Origin: Sesamum alatum
Lineage: Eukaryota > Streptophyta > Magnoliopsida > Lamiales > Pedaliaceae
Reading direction: 5' to 3'
NCBI GenBank assembly: GCA_034509735.1
Contig: JACGWO010000001.1
Coordinates: forward strand, 35,591,966 to 35,655,965
Length of the DNA stretch: 64,000 bases
The notes under the pieces: model-generated
Told to the model about the DNA's origin: nothing
Seen by the model: only the letters and a program-made list of their open reading frames with translations
Database searches by the model: none
Shown here: positions 12,333 through 23,358 of the stretch, in pieces
How the letters are laid out: the number at the start of each line of letters is the position of its first letter
How positions within the stretch are numbered: the stretch's first letter is position 1
Made by a program: the position numbers and the translations under genes

Positions 12333-12884
12333 TAGGAGTGGTGACACTTTTGGTCCAGGGCTTTTTGAGAATAACTATTTAGGACAATATTTTTTAAAAA
12401 ATGGAAATTCTAATCCATGGAGCCCTAATTTTGTCGAATTTAGTCATGTGAATCCGGCACTGATGGCCGTCTCAGTGAATCCACGTCAACAATTGTTGTT
12501 GGAATCTAAAAAATCCCCAATTTATTCAGCACACGTGCCAATCACATGACTAAATCCGGTGAAATTTATGGCTCCATGGACTAAAATTGCCACTTCTGCA
12601 AAAATATTGTCCTCAATTGCCATTCTTAAAAGGTCCTGAACCAAAAGTGCCACTGTCCCTATATTAATGGACCAAAATTGCAATTTTCCCTATTAGTTTT
12701 AAATAAAACTCTGTATTCTTTATTTTCATTAGAACTCTAGCTATATCAATTTAACTATGTAAGTAATTAACAAGTATTATTATAAAAACTAATTACAAAA
12801 TTACTTATTTTGACACATATATTTATAATCTACTATTATATAGAAAGGACATAATTGGCATCAGAAAACATGGCAAATCATTCA

Positions 12885-12905
12885 CACTTTTATAATATAC
12901 ATAGA
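12885..12905 (-). other. Helitron 5' terminus
   Basis: On the minus strand TCTATGTATATTATAAAAGT, preceded by host A (12906 is T on plus). TC plus an ATATTAAAA-like stretch is the usual plant Helitron 5' end. Confidence 0.75.
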
Positions 12906-13326
12906 TTTAATAAAGTAACATTGACTTGATGAATGTAGGAAGTATTCATCCGTGGTACTATGTGTTTGATGTGCTTACTAATTACGTTAAACGGTGTTTT
13001 AACATCACAACAAATGCCCGCAGACCAATTGGATAACCTATTTAGTTGGGCTGCGCATTGGATGGCAGCTATGAAACCAACTTATGAGGGTTGGTCTGAA
13101 ATGTTCCAAGTCGAGGACCTCGAGACAGGGCATCGAGGGTCCTGTAGAGACTTGCACTAAGTATTCCATCCATTAGATGAGTGTCGTGTTTCATTGGTGA
13201 CAGACGTTGGATGTCTGTGCAATTTTAGTGGGTTTGTTCGGCTTGAGTTGTTGAGCTAACTGAACTAAATCGTTAAAATCGTCATATGGAAGCTTTGGAG
13301 GCTTAATCAGTATGATTGGTATGCTC
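12906..13326 (+). repeat. Right piece of the beta-like LTR
   Basis: Continues the LTR interrupted at 2835. It shares AAGTATTCATC, the CACAACAAATGCCC...CAGACCA block, TCGAGGACCTCGAGAC and AAGCTTTGGAGGCTT with the LTRs at 15930 and 40694. It breaks at 13326, where an inverted LTR end begins, so about 1.7 kb of this 5' LTR is lost. Confidence 0.8.
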
Positions 13327-13815
13327 TGAAGGACAAGCAGTTCCGCCCAGGAGTGCGAACGGAAGCGAGAAAGCGCGGGAATTTAAAATATATCAAAAGA
13401 AACATCCGAAGGGGTGTACCCTTGGGTGCTTAACTGGGCATTTGATGTAGAATATGATAACTAAAACACGTACATCATATAGAGCACATAGATAAATATA
13501 AAGGAACTACAATAATGAAAACAAGCTTTACCTTTGTAGTCATCTTTTTGTGCACCGCTATAAGTATTGTTCCCTCACGGTCAGATAGCAAAACATTCGT
13601 CGAGGTTCAACCTTATGAATCCTCTAATGTAGTCCACACTACACAGGGAGAAGTCACATTTTCTTGCTAGAGAAAAATAGACCCAGAAGACGAGATTAAG
13701 AAAAAGATCACACTATCGAATTAGTGTATCCATCTTAATCTATCTTTGTTCTTCAATTGATCTTAGATCAATGAAGCAACAAAGGTAGATGTATGGAGAG
13801 TAGAGAGGGCCAAAA
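13327..13815 (-). repeat. Inverted alpha-like LTR 3'-end fragment
   Basis: TGAAGGACAAGC at 13327 is the reverse complement of the alpha LTR terminus. The sequence then follows the alpha LTR backwards (GTGTACCCTTGGGTGCT, GTTGTTCC, TTCTTGCTAGAGAAAA) for about 490 bp. It then switches without a border into plus-strand element leader. No other LTR half is present, so this is a truncated insertion plus deletion. Confidence 0.75.
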
Positions 13816-15440
13816 ATGAGTAGGCGGGCGCGGCCGCGTCTACAACTGCACGTTGGGCGCTCAGCGCCTGTGCACGCGGCCAGGCCGTGCGCGCGCTGTG
13901 CCTGTGCACCAGCCCGCTCGCGTGCGGCCCGCCGTCAGCCGGCCTGAACGACTGGGCCATTTTGCACCATTTTTCGTGAAAATTTTGATTTTCTGTATTT
14001 CTGCTAATTGTTTGAAATAATTAATTTTGGCGTATTTTAATTTTAGTTAAATTGAATTTTTCTAAAATTATATCTTACGTTAGATTATTTTGAAAATGGT
14101 TTCCAAACAAAAAAGATAAATTGTACATTTGATGTATAGTTGATATCCATTTTTTAATTGCATTATTAATATGGTATTTTCTGCATTTTATTATGTTTAT
14201 GATTTTAGATATTGGATATCTATGGATAAATGCATGGGATGTATTTATTTGTTGGCATGTTTATATTTGATATAAATGTGAAATTGTTGTTTATTAGATA
14301 AACAAAATGGATGATCATAAAGCCCACTGACCTATGTATGGTTTATTTTATGTAAGGTGAGGCCTGCGTGCCTCTTTGTTTTTATTCCTTCTATCGTTTT
14401 TAGCCTTGGAATAATAAGGCTTGCTTGGTCTCTTTAAATGTACTGCCCCCAACTTCTGATTGGGGTTTCATTTCAGTTGTAATGAGTGTAGATTAGCATG
14501 TGCGATTTTATTTATTTTTTGAGAATACATGTAAGCTTCCATGGAGATGAAGGCCCAAAAGAGGTCCGTTGGACGGAGCCCACGACGGAAGGCCCAAGAA
14601 GAACAAAGAAGGATTTACAAGGCCCCATTAGAATGATAATGGGATGTAAAAATTGTAATAGTGTAGGCTTACCCTAGATTGACCATAGATCCACTGCGGG
14701 CTTAGGATCACTTAGGAACGGGCTTGTGATCATCCTACAGGGGAGTGCTAGGCTTCTTTTGCATGTGTTTAATGTTTTAATGCTTTGATGTATGATGTGT
14801 TTGGAATGCATCTATTTACACTGAAATACTAATAATGATGAGGTCTCGGTCTTAATAATGACTCTCACTTGGATGGTCGAAGTATATATTAGGCCCAAAA
14901 TGGAATTAAATCAAATGGTTTGATTATTCCAAGCATTTCATCCATAGAAATATAGCGAGGAAGCTACTTTCACCCTTTCGTGGTCTCACGAGACGTGGCA
15001 CATTTAGAATGGAAGAAAGCTGCGCTATTGTTATGAACAAAGGAATATGCTCATGTTTTCCTATCTCACGATTCCTGGGGGGCGGCAATTGAGATATGAT
15101 TTGGTTGATGGGTCGCGCCTAACGCTGAGTAACATGATTCGATTGGAGTCCCCGGGATCATGTGAAGAAGCGAGGCAAAATATCTTGGGGTTCTCATTGG
15201 ATGAGAATGGAATTGGATACCTCCCAAAAAACTTTTCTCATGTGAATCATAAAAGTGGGGCATGGAGATTTGTGTTTGTGGACTCTAAGCCCACTAGAAA
15301 ATGGTTTTCCGAAAACCTCACTTGAGAGTGGTGGGCCTTTTGATGAAATAGTGGGAGGGGTTAATGACTAAAGACCAAGTCTTAACTTGAATTCAATATT
15401 ATTATAATCTACTAAATTTCTGCTTTACATTTTTGAATGT
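13816..15440 (+). other. Leader of the beta-like element, with GC-rich block
   Basis: Untranslated leader between primer site (lost) and gag. Positions 13820-13950 are extremely GC-rich (GGCGCGGCCGCG..., GCGCGCTG), followed by AT-rich DNA. The rest parallels the alpha leader at 25546-27230: GTGAGGCCTGCGTGCCTC, the CCACTGCGGGCTTAGG segment, GATGAGGTCTCGGTC and the CACGATTCCTGGGGGGCG segment. ORFs here are accidental. Confidence 0.7.
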
Positions 15441-15929
15441 AGATGTCTAAGAATCTACTCCCTGTCATTCTTGAGACTAATAAATTTGATGAAACAAACT
15501 ATAACGATTAGCTGCATAGTCTGAGGATTGTCCTCGATTTCGAAAACCAAACCTACGTTCTAGATAAGCCTCTTCTTTGGCTCTTGCCGGAGAGGTCCTC
15601 ATCAGAAGAGCGTTTGACGTTCAATGACTGGCAAGAGGACAGCCGCAAGGTCCACAACCTCATACTGGCATCCATGACTAATGAGATCCAGAAATAGTAT
15701 GATTGGTTGGATGATGTCAGCTCAATAATGCTCCCCATGAAATACGTTTATGCGGTATCGGACCGACATGCTAGATATACTAGGACGAAGGAATTTTTTG
15801 GAGCTAAGATGACAGAAGGGTCATCTGTACACCAGCATGGAGTGATGATGCTATCCCTATTGGAGAAGCTCAAAGACCTCTTAGCTGATCTTGAAAAAGA
15901 GACGTACATCAACGTGATCCTTCAGTCTC
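15441..15929 (+). pseudogene. Gag N-terminal part of the beta-like element
   Basis: Starts MSKNLLPVILETNKFDETNY, matching the alpha Gag start (55387, minus strand). It runs through LRIVLDFENQTYVLD and VYAVSDRHARYT to INVILQSP. Stops occur after TNYND (a Trp codon became TAG) and after NEIQK. At 15929 it is cut by the beta solo LTR and resumes at 20324 (SSLPPFDLFIVNYNMN in the normal order). Gag of this clade forms the virus-like particle; here it is a relic. Confidence 0.88.
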
Positions 15930-18900
15930 CATTAGAATAGGTGACCAGAAAGTCAATTGGATTGGTTGTTCTGGGAACTATTCGTCGATCTTTATCAAAG
16001 TAATATTATATTCATGGACAAAGTAAGTATTCATCATCTGCAAAATGTGTTTGTTGTGCTTACTACTCACATTATATGGCGTTTCAATGTCACAACAAAT
16101 GCCCACAGACAGATTAGTTAAACACATTGAGTTGAGTTGCGCATAGGATGGCGGTTATGAAATAACTCCTTGAAGGTTGGTCTAAAACGTTCAAAGTCAA
16201 GGACCTCGAGACTGGGCCTCGAGTGCCCTATAGAGACTTGCACTAAGTACTGCATTCACTGGGTGAGTTCCGAGTTTCATCGGTGCTAGACGTAGGTCGT
16301 CTGTGCAATTTTAGTGGGTTAGTTGGCAAGGTAGTCGACTAACTGAGCTGACTCGCGGGAATCGTCATATAGAAGCCTTGGAGGCTTGTGAAGGACAAGC
16401 GGATCCGCCCGGGGGCGCAAGCGGAAGCGAGAAAGCGAGAAATCATGCACAAATTTAAATCTAATTTAAATATGCGAATTCCAAGGGGTGTACCCTTGGG
16501 TGCTCAACCGGGCGTTCGATGTAGGATGTGTAAATATTGAAAACATATATTTAAACACATAGGGCATAGATATATAAATGAAATCAATCAAAGCGTAATA
16601 AACCGTTACCTTTGATTGTTTAGCGTATGCTCCCGGCTACTAGCGTTGTTCCTTCTCCGGAATGCTCATGAAATCCAAACGTATGGATTCTCCAAAGGTG
16701 ATCCCCACCACACCGGAAGAAACACACGTTCTTCTTGCTAGAAAAGAACGGGTTTAGGAAGGAATCGGTTTAAGAGAAGAACACTATGAATTAGTGTTCT
16801 CTTAAACTTACTTTGTTCTTCTTCTTGATTCAAAATCAAGTGAAGAACACAAGTGTAAGAGAGGGAGAGAGCACGAAAATTGAGAGAGAGGAGAGGATTT
16901 TTGTCTTCTCTTTTTCCTAGAAAAAGATGAATAATGAATCACTTATGCTTGGTGTTGTATATTCTAATATATATACATAATTAATATGATTATTGGAATG
17001 TGTCTAGGTTCATCCAAGGATGTCTAGATTCATTTCAATCAATCACCATCAATTCTTCAATCAAGCCTACCAAAATTTATGGTATGATCAAATCATACCA
17101 AAAGGGAAGAGCTTGATTGGAGTTGATTTGTCTCTTTCCAAAAGAGATAAGTCAACATACCGCCTAGCATGAAACATGGCTGATTTTGCTTCCTCCAAGG
17201 GAGCGTGTCGGCCATGTTTAATTAAGGAAAGAAGTCCAACTTCTTCCCATTCCAAATTAGGAATTATTTCTCCTCTCGGGTATAATTTAACGGACCGGGT
17301 TTTATCGTAATCCAATTACGACGAACCCAATATTAAATCCAATTTAATGTCCACTTAAATTATTCTCGTTGATCTTTTAATCCAATTAAAAGATCCAACA
17401 TCTCAACATCTCAAATTTTCATATTTAATCGAAAATCCAATTTACCGATTAAATGAAAGCCCGATACAATATCGGCCCGTCCATCCAATGGACTTTCCCT
17501 TAAGTAATCCAATTACTTATTTTATCCTTCGAGATTGACTCCAAGTCTATCTCTCAACCTCCTCGGTGATTTGTGTGTGACCCTTTAGGTTCACCTTCAG
17601 CTAGACTTGGGCCCGTGTCCCACAAGGGCCCGTTACCATGGGTGGCCGTCTAGCAACGGTCCATGGCACTAGAGACTAGGTGAATTGGCATGAACAATTA
17701 GGCGCCGATTCCGTACGGGTACGATCCTTCCGTCTACCGTCTCCCGGCCTTAGTCTAGGGTATGGAATTGGGCGTCGTTCCCATCCTTGACTAGGCATCT
17801 ATGCTTAATACTCGAGACCACGTATGCTTCATTGCGTCGACACAGGGAACCATTCCCTGTTCGACCAACCACTGTGGCCACAGCTTTAAACAGCATGAAC
17901 GTGTCTCCGAGTGCATAGGAGATACCTCTGTCACATACTGACAGGGGACGGATCCTCTTCTTGGAATCCACCGTCCTCGCTACACATTTCGACTGCACTG
18001 GACAAGGCTTATAATGATCATCTTACAGAATGATCACCTCTCGCCAGATCCAAGATTCAGCCGTCCTGTGCACGTGACTGCCATGATTCCTCAAGTCTGA
18101 GGATTACTCCCGTACTATCGGAACCGGGGAAAACCAATCATACCGACCAAGCCTCCAAGGCTTTCATATGATGATCCCCGCGAGTCAGTCCAGTCGGCTC
18201 GACCCCAGTCGACCAACCCATCAAGATCGTGTAGGCGTCCCACGCCTGTCGCCGATGAAACACGGCACTCATCCAATGAACACGACTCTTGACGCAAGTC
18301 TCAATAGGACTCTCGATGCCCTGTCTCGAGGTCCTCGACTTGGAACGTTTCAGACCCAACTCTTAATCAGTTGGTTTCATGACCACCATCCAATGCGTGG
18401 CCCAACTGCATGAGTTGTTATCCATGGTCTGTGGGCTTTGTTGCGATATAAGTTAAACACCATTTTAACAAATGTAAGATGAGCGCAACAAAGAAGGTAC
18501 CATTGGTGACAAACAATCATCTTATTCATCACATAATAATATTACATTCACATCAAGTTGTCGGATAGGTTACAAATTGCCAAACCTATTGGCTTTCTGG
18601 TCACCTATTCCAACAGCTTGGTTGGTATGACTTGAATTCCCAGTTTTGATAGTACGGAATTATTCCTCAGACTTGAGGAATCATGACAGTCGCATGCATA
18701 TGAAGGTTGTATCTTGGATCTGGCGAGAGGTGGTCGTGTCTTTGATATGGTCATTATAAGCCTTTTCCAGTGCAGTCGGAGTATGTAGTGATGATGGTGG
18801 ATTCCAAGAGAGAATCTATCCCCTGTCAGTATTTGACAGCTATATCTCCTATACGCTCTGAGATGGTTTAGACTCTTCAAGTCTACGGCTGTAGCGATTG

Positions 18901-20323
18901 GTCAAGTAGGGAATAATTCCCTAGGTCGATCAATAGAGTAAACGTGTCTCGAGTTTGAAGAAAAGTTTCCTGGTCCAGGATGGGACCCGATGCCTAATTC
19001 CATGCCCTAAACGAAGGCCGAGAGATGGTCGACGGAAGGACTGTACCTGTATGGAATTCGGAGCCTAAATGTTCACGCCAACATTCACCTAGTCTCTAGT
19101 TCCATGGACTGTTGGTAGACGGCCACCCATGGTGATGGGCGTTTCTGATTAATGGTTAATCAGAAATATTTAATTTAATTAGATTTAATTAATCAATTGT
19201 GTTGGACACAAGCCCAAGTCTAGCTGAAGGTGAACCTAAAGAGTCACACACAAATCACTATGGAAGTAGTGGAATTAATTTGGAATTAATTCTGGATGAA
19301 GTGAATGAATTTAATTGGATTAAATTAGTTCAAGGAGAATATAAATAATTGGATCATTTATTGGAAAATTCATTGGATGGATGGCCCAAGAATTAATTAA
19401 TTAGATTAATTAATTTTGGGCTTAGGACCTTTAAGTTAATTGAATTAATTTATTGGATTCGATTTAATTAATTGATTGGATCAATTAATTAGTGTTTGAG
19501 ATTATGTTTATTTAATTGGATTAAATAAACTTTTTGATTTCAATAAGGTTTAATATTAATCGAATTAATATGGAACCCATGGATCTTGATTTAATTTGAT
19601 TAAATCAAGACCGGTCAAAATCGATCCATGACTTGAAATTCAAGCTCAAAGGTTTGATTCAAGTTGAAGAGAAGCTGAAAATCCTACAAGTAAGCGATGA
19701 TATGGCTTACCATGATGGGTAGTGGTGCACATGTTGTGCATAGTGTGTAGAAGTTATTTTGGAAATAACTTATTTTGTATGTATTTTTTACTACACTACG
19801 CATAAGAGGTGTATACACTTTTCAACTCCCTAACTTGCTCTCTCCACACGCAAGCCACGAAATTTTTCCTCCATTTTTTTCCTTTTTGAGTTCTCTTTGA
19901 ATTAGATTCAAGATGAGAACATGAGAAATACGTATACACTAATCAATAGTGTAATACGTTTTTCATTTCTTGCTTAATCTAGCTTCTACCTAGCAGTAGA
20001 TCTAGATTTTCTTCCATAAGTATGGTGTGACAAATTAGAGGGGTTCTAATTTCTATCCGAAGGTGAACGGAAAAGGAACGAAAAGGGAATGAATGCTTGT
20101 TGTCGTTCTACATGCGAAACAAAAAGGTAATGTACCCGATTTATATTATTTTACTTTTTCGTTTCCTCCTCTAGCCACATGTTCAAACATGTTTTTACTT
20201 ATATTATGATGCTTTTGAATACACCGAACGCCCAAGAATTCAAAGGGAAAACCCCTTTGAAATCATTTTAAATTTCTTTTATTTTACGCTTTGTCGTGTT
20301 CCCGAGCCGTATTGATTTTTTCA
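15930..20323 (+). mobile_element. Beta solo LTR inserted in gag, itself split
   Basis: Begins as a decayed CATTAGAATAGG (normally TGTTAG...) and ends GATTTTTTCA. It is flanked by near-identical 5-bp duplications GTCTC (15925-15929) and GTTTC (20324-20328), and gag continues on both sides. With the nested alpha solo LTR and its TSD removed it is 2.16 kb, the same length as the complete beta solo LTR at 40694-42852. Solo LTRs arise by recombination between the two LTRs of a full element. Its later half (about 19150-19620) carries the beta palindrome series. Confidence 0.9.
16389..18615 (-). mobile_element. Alpha solo LTR nested in the beta LTR (TSD GCTTG)
   Basis: On plus coordinates it reads TGAAGGACAAGCGG at the left and CTATTCCAACA at the right, a complete inverted 2227-bp alpha LTR. 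The duplication GCTTG is perfect (16384-16388 and 18616-18620), and the beta LTR continues seamlessly (GGAGGCTTG|GTTGGTATGA). No internal region is present. The insertion falls at the edge of a palindrome of the host LTR (arms AAGCCT/AGGCTT around TGG). Confidence 0.95.
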
Positions 20324-20830
20324 GTTTCTTCCTCCCTCCTTTGACCTGTTTATCGTTAACTATAACATGAATGAGCTTGAAAAAGACCTTCATGAATTGA
20401 TAAATATGTTAGTCCAGTACGAGACAACGATTAAAAAGTCTGCGCCGTCTGTATTGGTGGGGGAGGCTTCGACCTCAAGAGCAAAAGGCAAAGAGGCTGG
20501 ACGCTGGAGGAGGAAGAAGGGTAAGACAGTATCAGCCGCTGCAAGCGCTTAGAGCGCTCCTATTGCCCCGCTGGGCGTGGGTAAGGGAAAGAGGAAGGTG
20601 GTTCGGCAGTCAATGATTGTGAAAGATGTTTGCATATATTGTTGTGAAAAGGGGCATTGGAAGAGGGAGTGTCCTAAACTCCTCTCCAACCAAGGTACAT
20701 TTGATTTGAGCTTTAACATAATTACTATTCTACTTCTTGGGTATTGGATACCAGCTGTAGAGCTCATATCTGCAAATGGTTTGCAGGAAATGAGAAGTAG
20801 TAGAAGGCTAAGACGGAGATGGTTCTAAAG
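20324..20830 (+). pseudogene. Gag C-terminus and protease start of the beta-like element
   Basis: Continues the gag cut at 15929: NELEKDLHELINMLVQYE, SVLVGEASTSRAKGKEAGRW, a Lys/Arg-rich stretch and the zinc knuckle CIYCCEKGHWKREC near 20627-20670. A stop follows SAAASA. Traces of the protease region (the equivalent of WVLDTGCGAHIC, here degraded) follow. Decayed. Confidence 0.85.
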
Positions 20831-22420
20831 TTAAGCAATGGCTGGGATGTTGCTTCAAAAGCTATAGGACCAATTACGCTTAGCCAGTGATCATGTTAGG
20901 ATAGAGTTGATAGGTAACAATTATGTAACCTAGCATGATCAAGATTATATTTTTCTATTGTTGGAAAATTAGTATTAGATGTTTCTTATCAATGAAAGTT
21001 TCTTTTATCTGACAAAGAATGGTTATTCTTGTCTGCTAGGTTGTTTGCATAATTGTTTCAATACCATCTTATAATTAGATTATGAATGTTCAAAATAAAT
21101 GATAAAATGGATAATCAAGATAAACTCATAGATTTGGCATGAAAAGCTAGGTCACATTGCTCTAGATAGGATAAGGAGCTTAGTAGATTCAACGAGTCTA
21201 GAAATTGACAATTTGAGCCTGCTAGCTTGCAAGTCCTCCCTGAGCAAGAAGATGGCCAAGGAGCTCTTTGTAGGAAAAAGCATGCTTTCTAGTAGTCTAT
21301 TGGATTGGATCTAGTCAGACATCTGTGGGTCAATGAATACACAAGACCAATAAAGGGTTCACAAGTCTAAGGGCCTTTGGAAGGCTCAAGGAATTAGATT
21401 TGAAGTGAGAACAGAACTAGTTGTAAAATTAACCTTCGATTGGATTGAGTGGTGTGTATTTAGCGGGAGTTCTTGATGTATCTAAATAAGAATGGAATTC
21501 TTCTTGAGGCGCCACAATTGAACGATGTCTTTGATAAGGGAGGAATCGAACCTTGTTGGACATGGCTCGGTCGGTGTTTTACTGAACTTCCTTGGCTCAT
21601 TTGGGTGTGTTCTTAAGACAATAGCCAATTTGTAAAATATGGCACTTTCTAAAGATCGTGGCCCAGACACCATATTGGATATGGCATGGCAAGCCTGTAT
21701 CCTACAAAGTACTTGAGTATGTGGGATGGTCTTGCATATGTCAAGGAACTAGTGGGAGGCAAACTAAGTTTGCACAGGTTCATGTGTTGTCCTAAGGGAA
21801 ATTAGATTTCAGAGGATAACTGGTGTGAGGAGTAGCTCCTTGAGGAATCAAGTAGAGCGACACTCAGCAAGATAGCAAACATCATTTGTAATCGAGTTTG
21901 CCCACTGACTATATTCCAATTCTCCTAAGGACGACCAGAATATCCTAGATACCTGAGAGGTACAGGTTTCTGGGTCAGTCCGGTCAATTGGATTATAATC
22001 CAAAAGACATAAGGAGAAGCAATGTTGGACACTTGGATCGAATCAATAGCTTGGAGGCATGTAATACGGGGTATGACTCGATCAGTAACGAGCTTGAGGG
22101 TCAGTGGGAGTTTGGTTGTGTTCCTAATGTTTAAAGTGTGTAACGTCTTATTCATTTGGAATGAATTCAAGATGTTAGGAAACACTAAAACACGTACGTT
22201 GTTCACGCAATTCTCCATGAAAGGAAATGGATTCCTATATATAGGGTTAAGCTGTCCAAGACTCAGTTAGGGTTTACTAGTGAGGAAGCTTAGATGTTTG
22301 ACATCCCCTACGTCTTTGCCGTAGGCAACATGAGTTTGTTATTTGGTGCAGTGGGCTAGATGTTGTGGATGCTTTGGGCGTAACGACGGAAATCGGATGT
22401 GTACCGAGGAGGCAGTGTAT
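20831..22420 (+). pseudogene. Decayed integrase and RT remains of the beta-like element
   Basis: Alignable to the alpha pol at 28000-30360 but full of stops and deletions. Around 21130 the pre-integrase motif survives (IWHEKLGHIALDRIRSLVDS, then CKSSLSKKMAKELFVGK). Fragments of integrase, then the linker (YGEAM.. region near 22000), jump to the RT YVDD-distal part (about 22130-22270, MLGNTKTRTLFTQFSMK). The last part is IPY..AVGNM near 22300. Roughly the first half of RT is deleted between 22110 and 22130. Confidence 0.75.
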
Positions 22421-23358
22421 CAGTAACGAGCTGAGGGTCAGTGGACTACTGTTGATTCTTTCATTAAGGCTAAGAACAGTGTTTGGGAGCTTGTTGATCT
22501 TCCAGCTGGGCGTAAGACCATTGGGAACAAGTGGGTTCTAAAGGTCAAACATAATAAAGATGGAAGCATCGACAAGTTTAAAGCTCGATTAATGGCGAAA
22601 GATTATACCCAAAAAGAGGGTATAGATTATGAAGAGACATTCTCCCAGTGCTGAGGTTTGCCTCCATTCGCATAATTCTGGCCATTGTCGCCTAGCTAGA
22701 TCTAGAATTTTTATAGATGGATGTAAAAGAAGAATTTCTCAATAGAGAACTAGATGGAGAATTCTATATGGATCAACCTAAAGTTTTCAGGAAAATGGAC
22801 AAGAGCGAAAGTGTGCCACATAAAAACATTCCATTTATGGCTTGAAACAATAATCCAGATAGTGGTAATATCGATTTTATCTAGCCATTACCTCTATAGG
22901 CTTCACGGTGGTTGAGGAGGATCACTGTGTGTATGTCAAGAGAAGTGAAAAGAATTTTTTTATTGTTTTGTTGTATGTGAATGACATTTTGTTGGCAGGA
23001 AATAACATAGAGATGATTGTCGCCACTTAGAAGTGGTTGTCCTCTACATTTGAGATGAAGGACATCGGATAAGCTGGGTACATACTTGGTGTTAAGATAC
23101 ACCGAGATTGGTCTAAGAAAGTTTTGAGCTTGTCTCAACAGACTTATATCAAAAGGATCATAGAGCGATTTCGTATGCACAATGCTGCTAATCATGTTGA
23201 TACACCCCTGGATAAAAGTTGTGTTCTTAGCAAAGAGTTATGCCTTAAGACAGAAGAAGAAAAGAAACGCATGGCTAAGGTACCATATCTAGCGATATAG
23301 GAAGCTTGATGTACGTTACGATGTGTGCTCGACTAGACATGTACTTTGTAGTTGGAAT
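22421..23358 (+). pseudogene. RT fragment of a different copia element
   Basis: Reads [26 protein letters not shown], the start of a copia reverse transcriptase of a lineage different from alpha/beta/gamma. It proceeds through [14 protein letters not shown], the catalytic region (VV.VNDILLAGNN-like near 22975-23000) and ends at MCARLDMYFVVGM where the alpha LTR starts. Multiple stops. It is preceded by a 26-base repeat of 22081-22107, which marks an unusual junction. Confidence 0.75.

Larger units (their letters stand above)
7444..12691. mobile_element. MITE (hAT/Mutator-type TIRs), split by the delta copia
   Basis: The ends are inverted repeats: the left arm AGGAAAAATGCAATTTTGG pairs with the right end CCAAAATTGCAATTTTCCC, and similarity continues inward (GGTCCA, CACTTTTGG) for about 60 bases. 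It is flanked by an identical 8-bp duplication TATTAGTT (7436-7443 and 12691-12698; the outermost T is shared with the element end). Without the copia it is about 388 bp, with no coding capacity. An 8-bp TSD favours hAT. The related-looking TIR at 35902 has a 9-bp TSD, so superfamily assignment is uncertain. Confidence 0.75.
2836..12905 (-). mobile_element. Helitron-like element, non-autonomous, carrying nested insertions
   Basis: Read on the minus strand it begins TCTATGTATATTATAAAAGT (5' end at 12905) and ends with a GC-rich hairpin followed 11 bases later by CTAG (3' end at 2836). The TC start, terminal hairpin and CTRR end are the Helitron signature, and the flanks are A on the 5' side and T on the 3' side, the expected insertion dinucleotide. 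Excising it rejoins a beta-like LTR. Without the MITE/copia nest it is about 4.8 kb, very AT-rich, and I see no Rep/helicase coding sequence, so it would depend on an autonomous Helitron. Two independent Helitrons each contributing one end is the main alternative, but the clean host junction argues against it. Confidence 0.75.
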
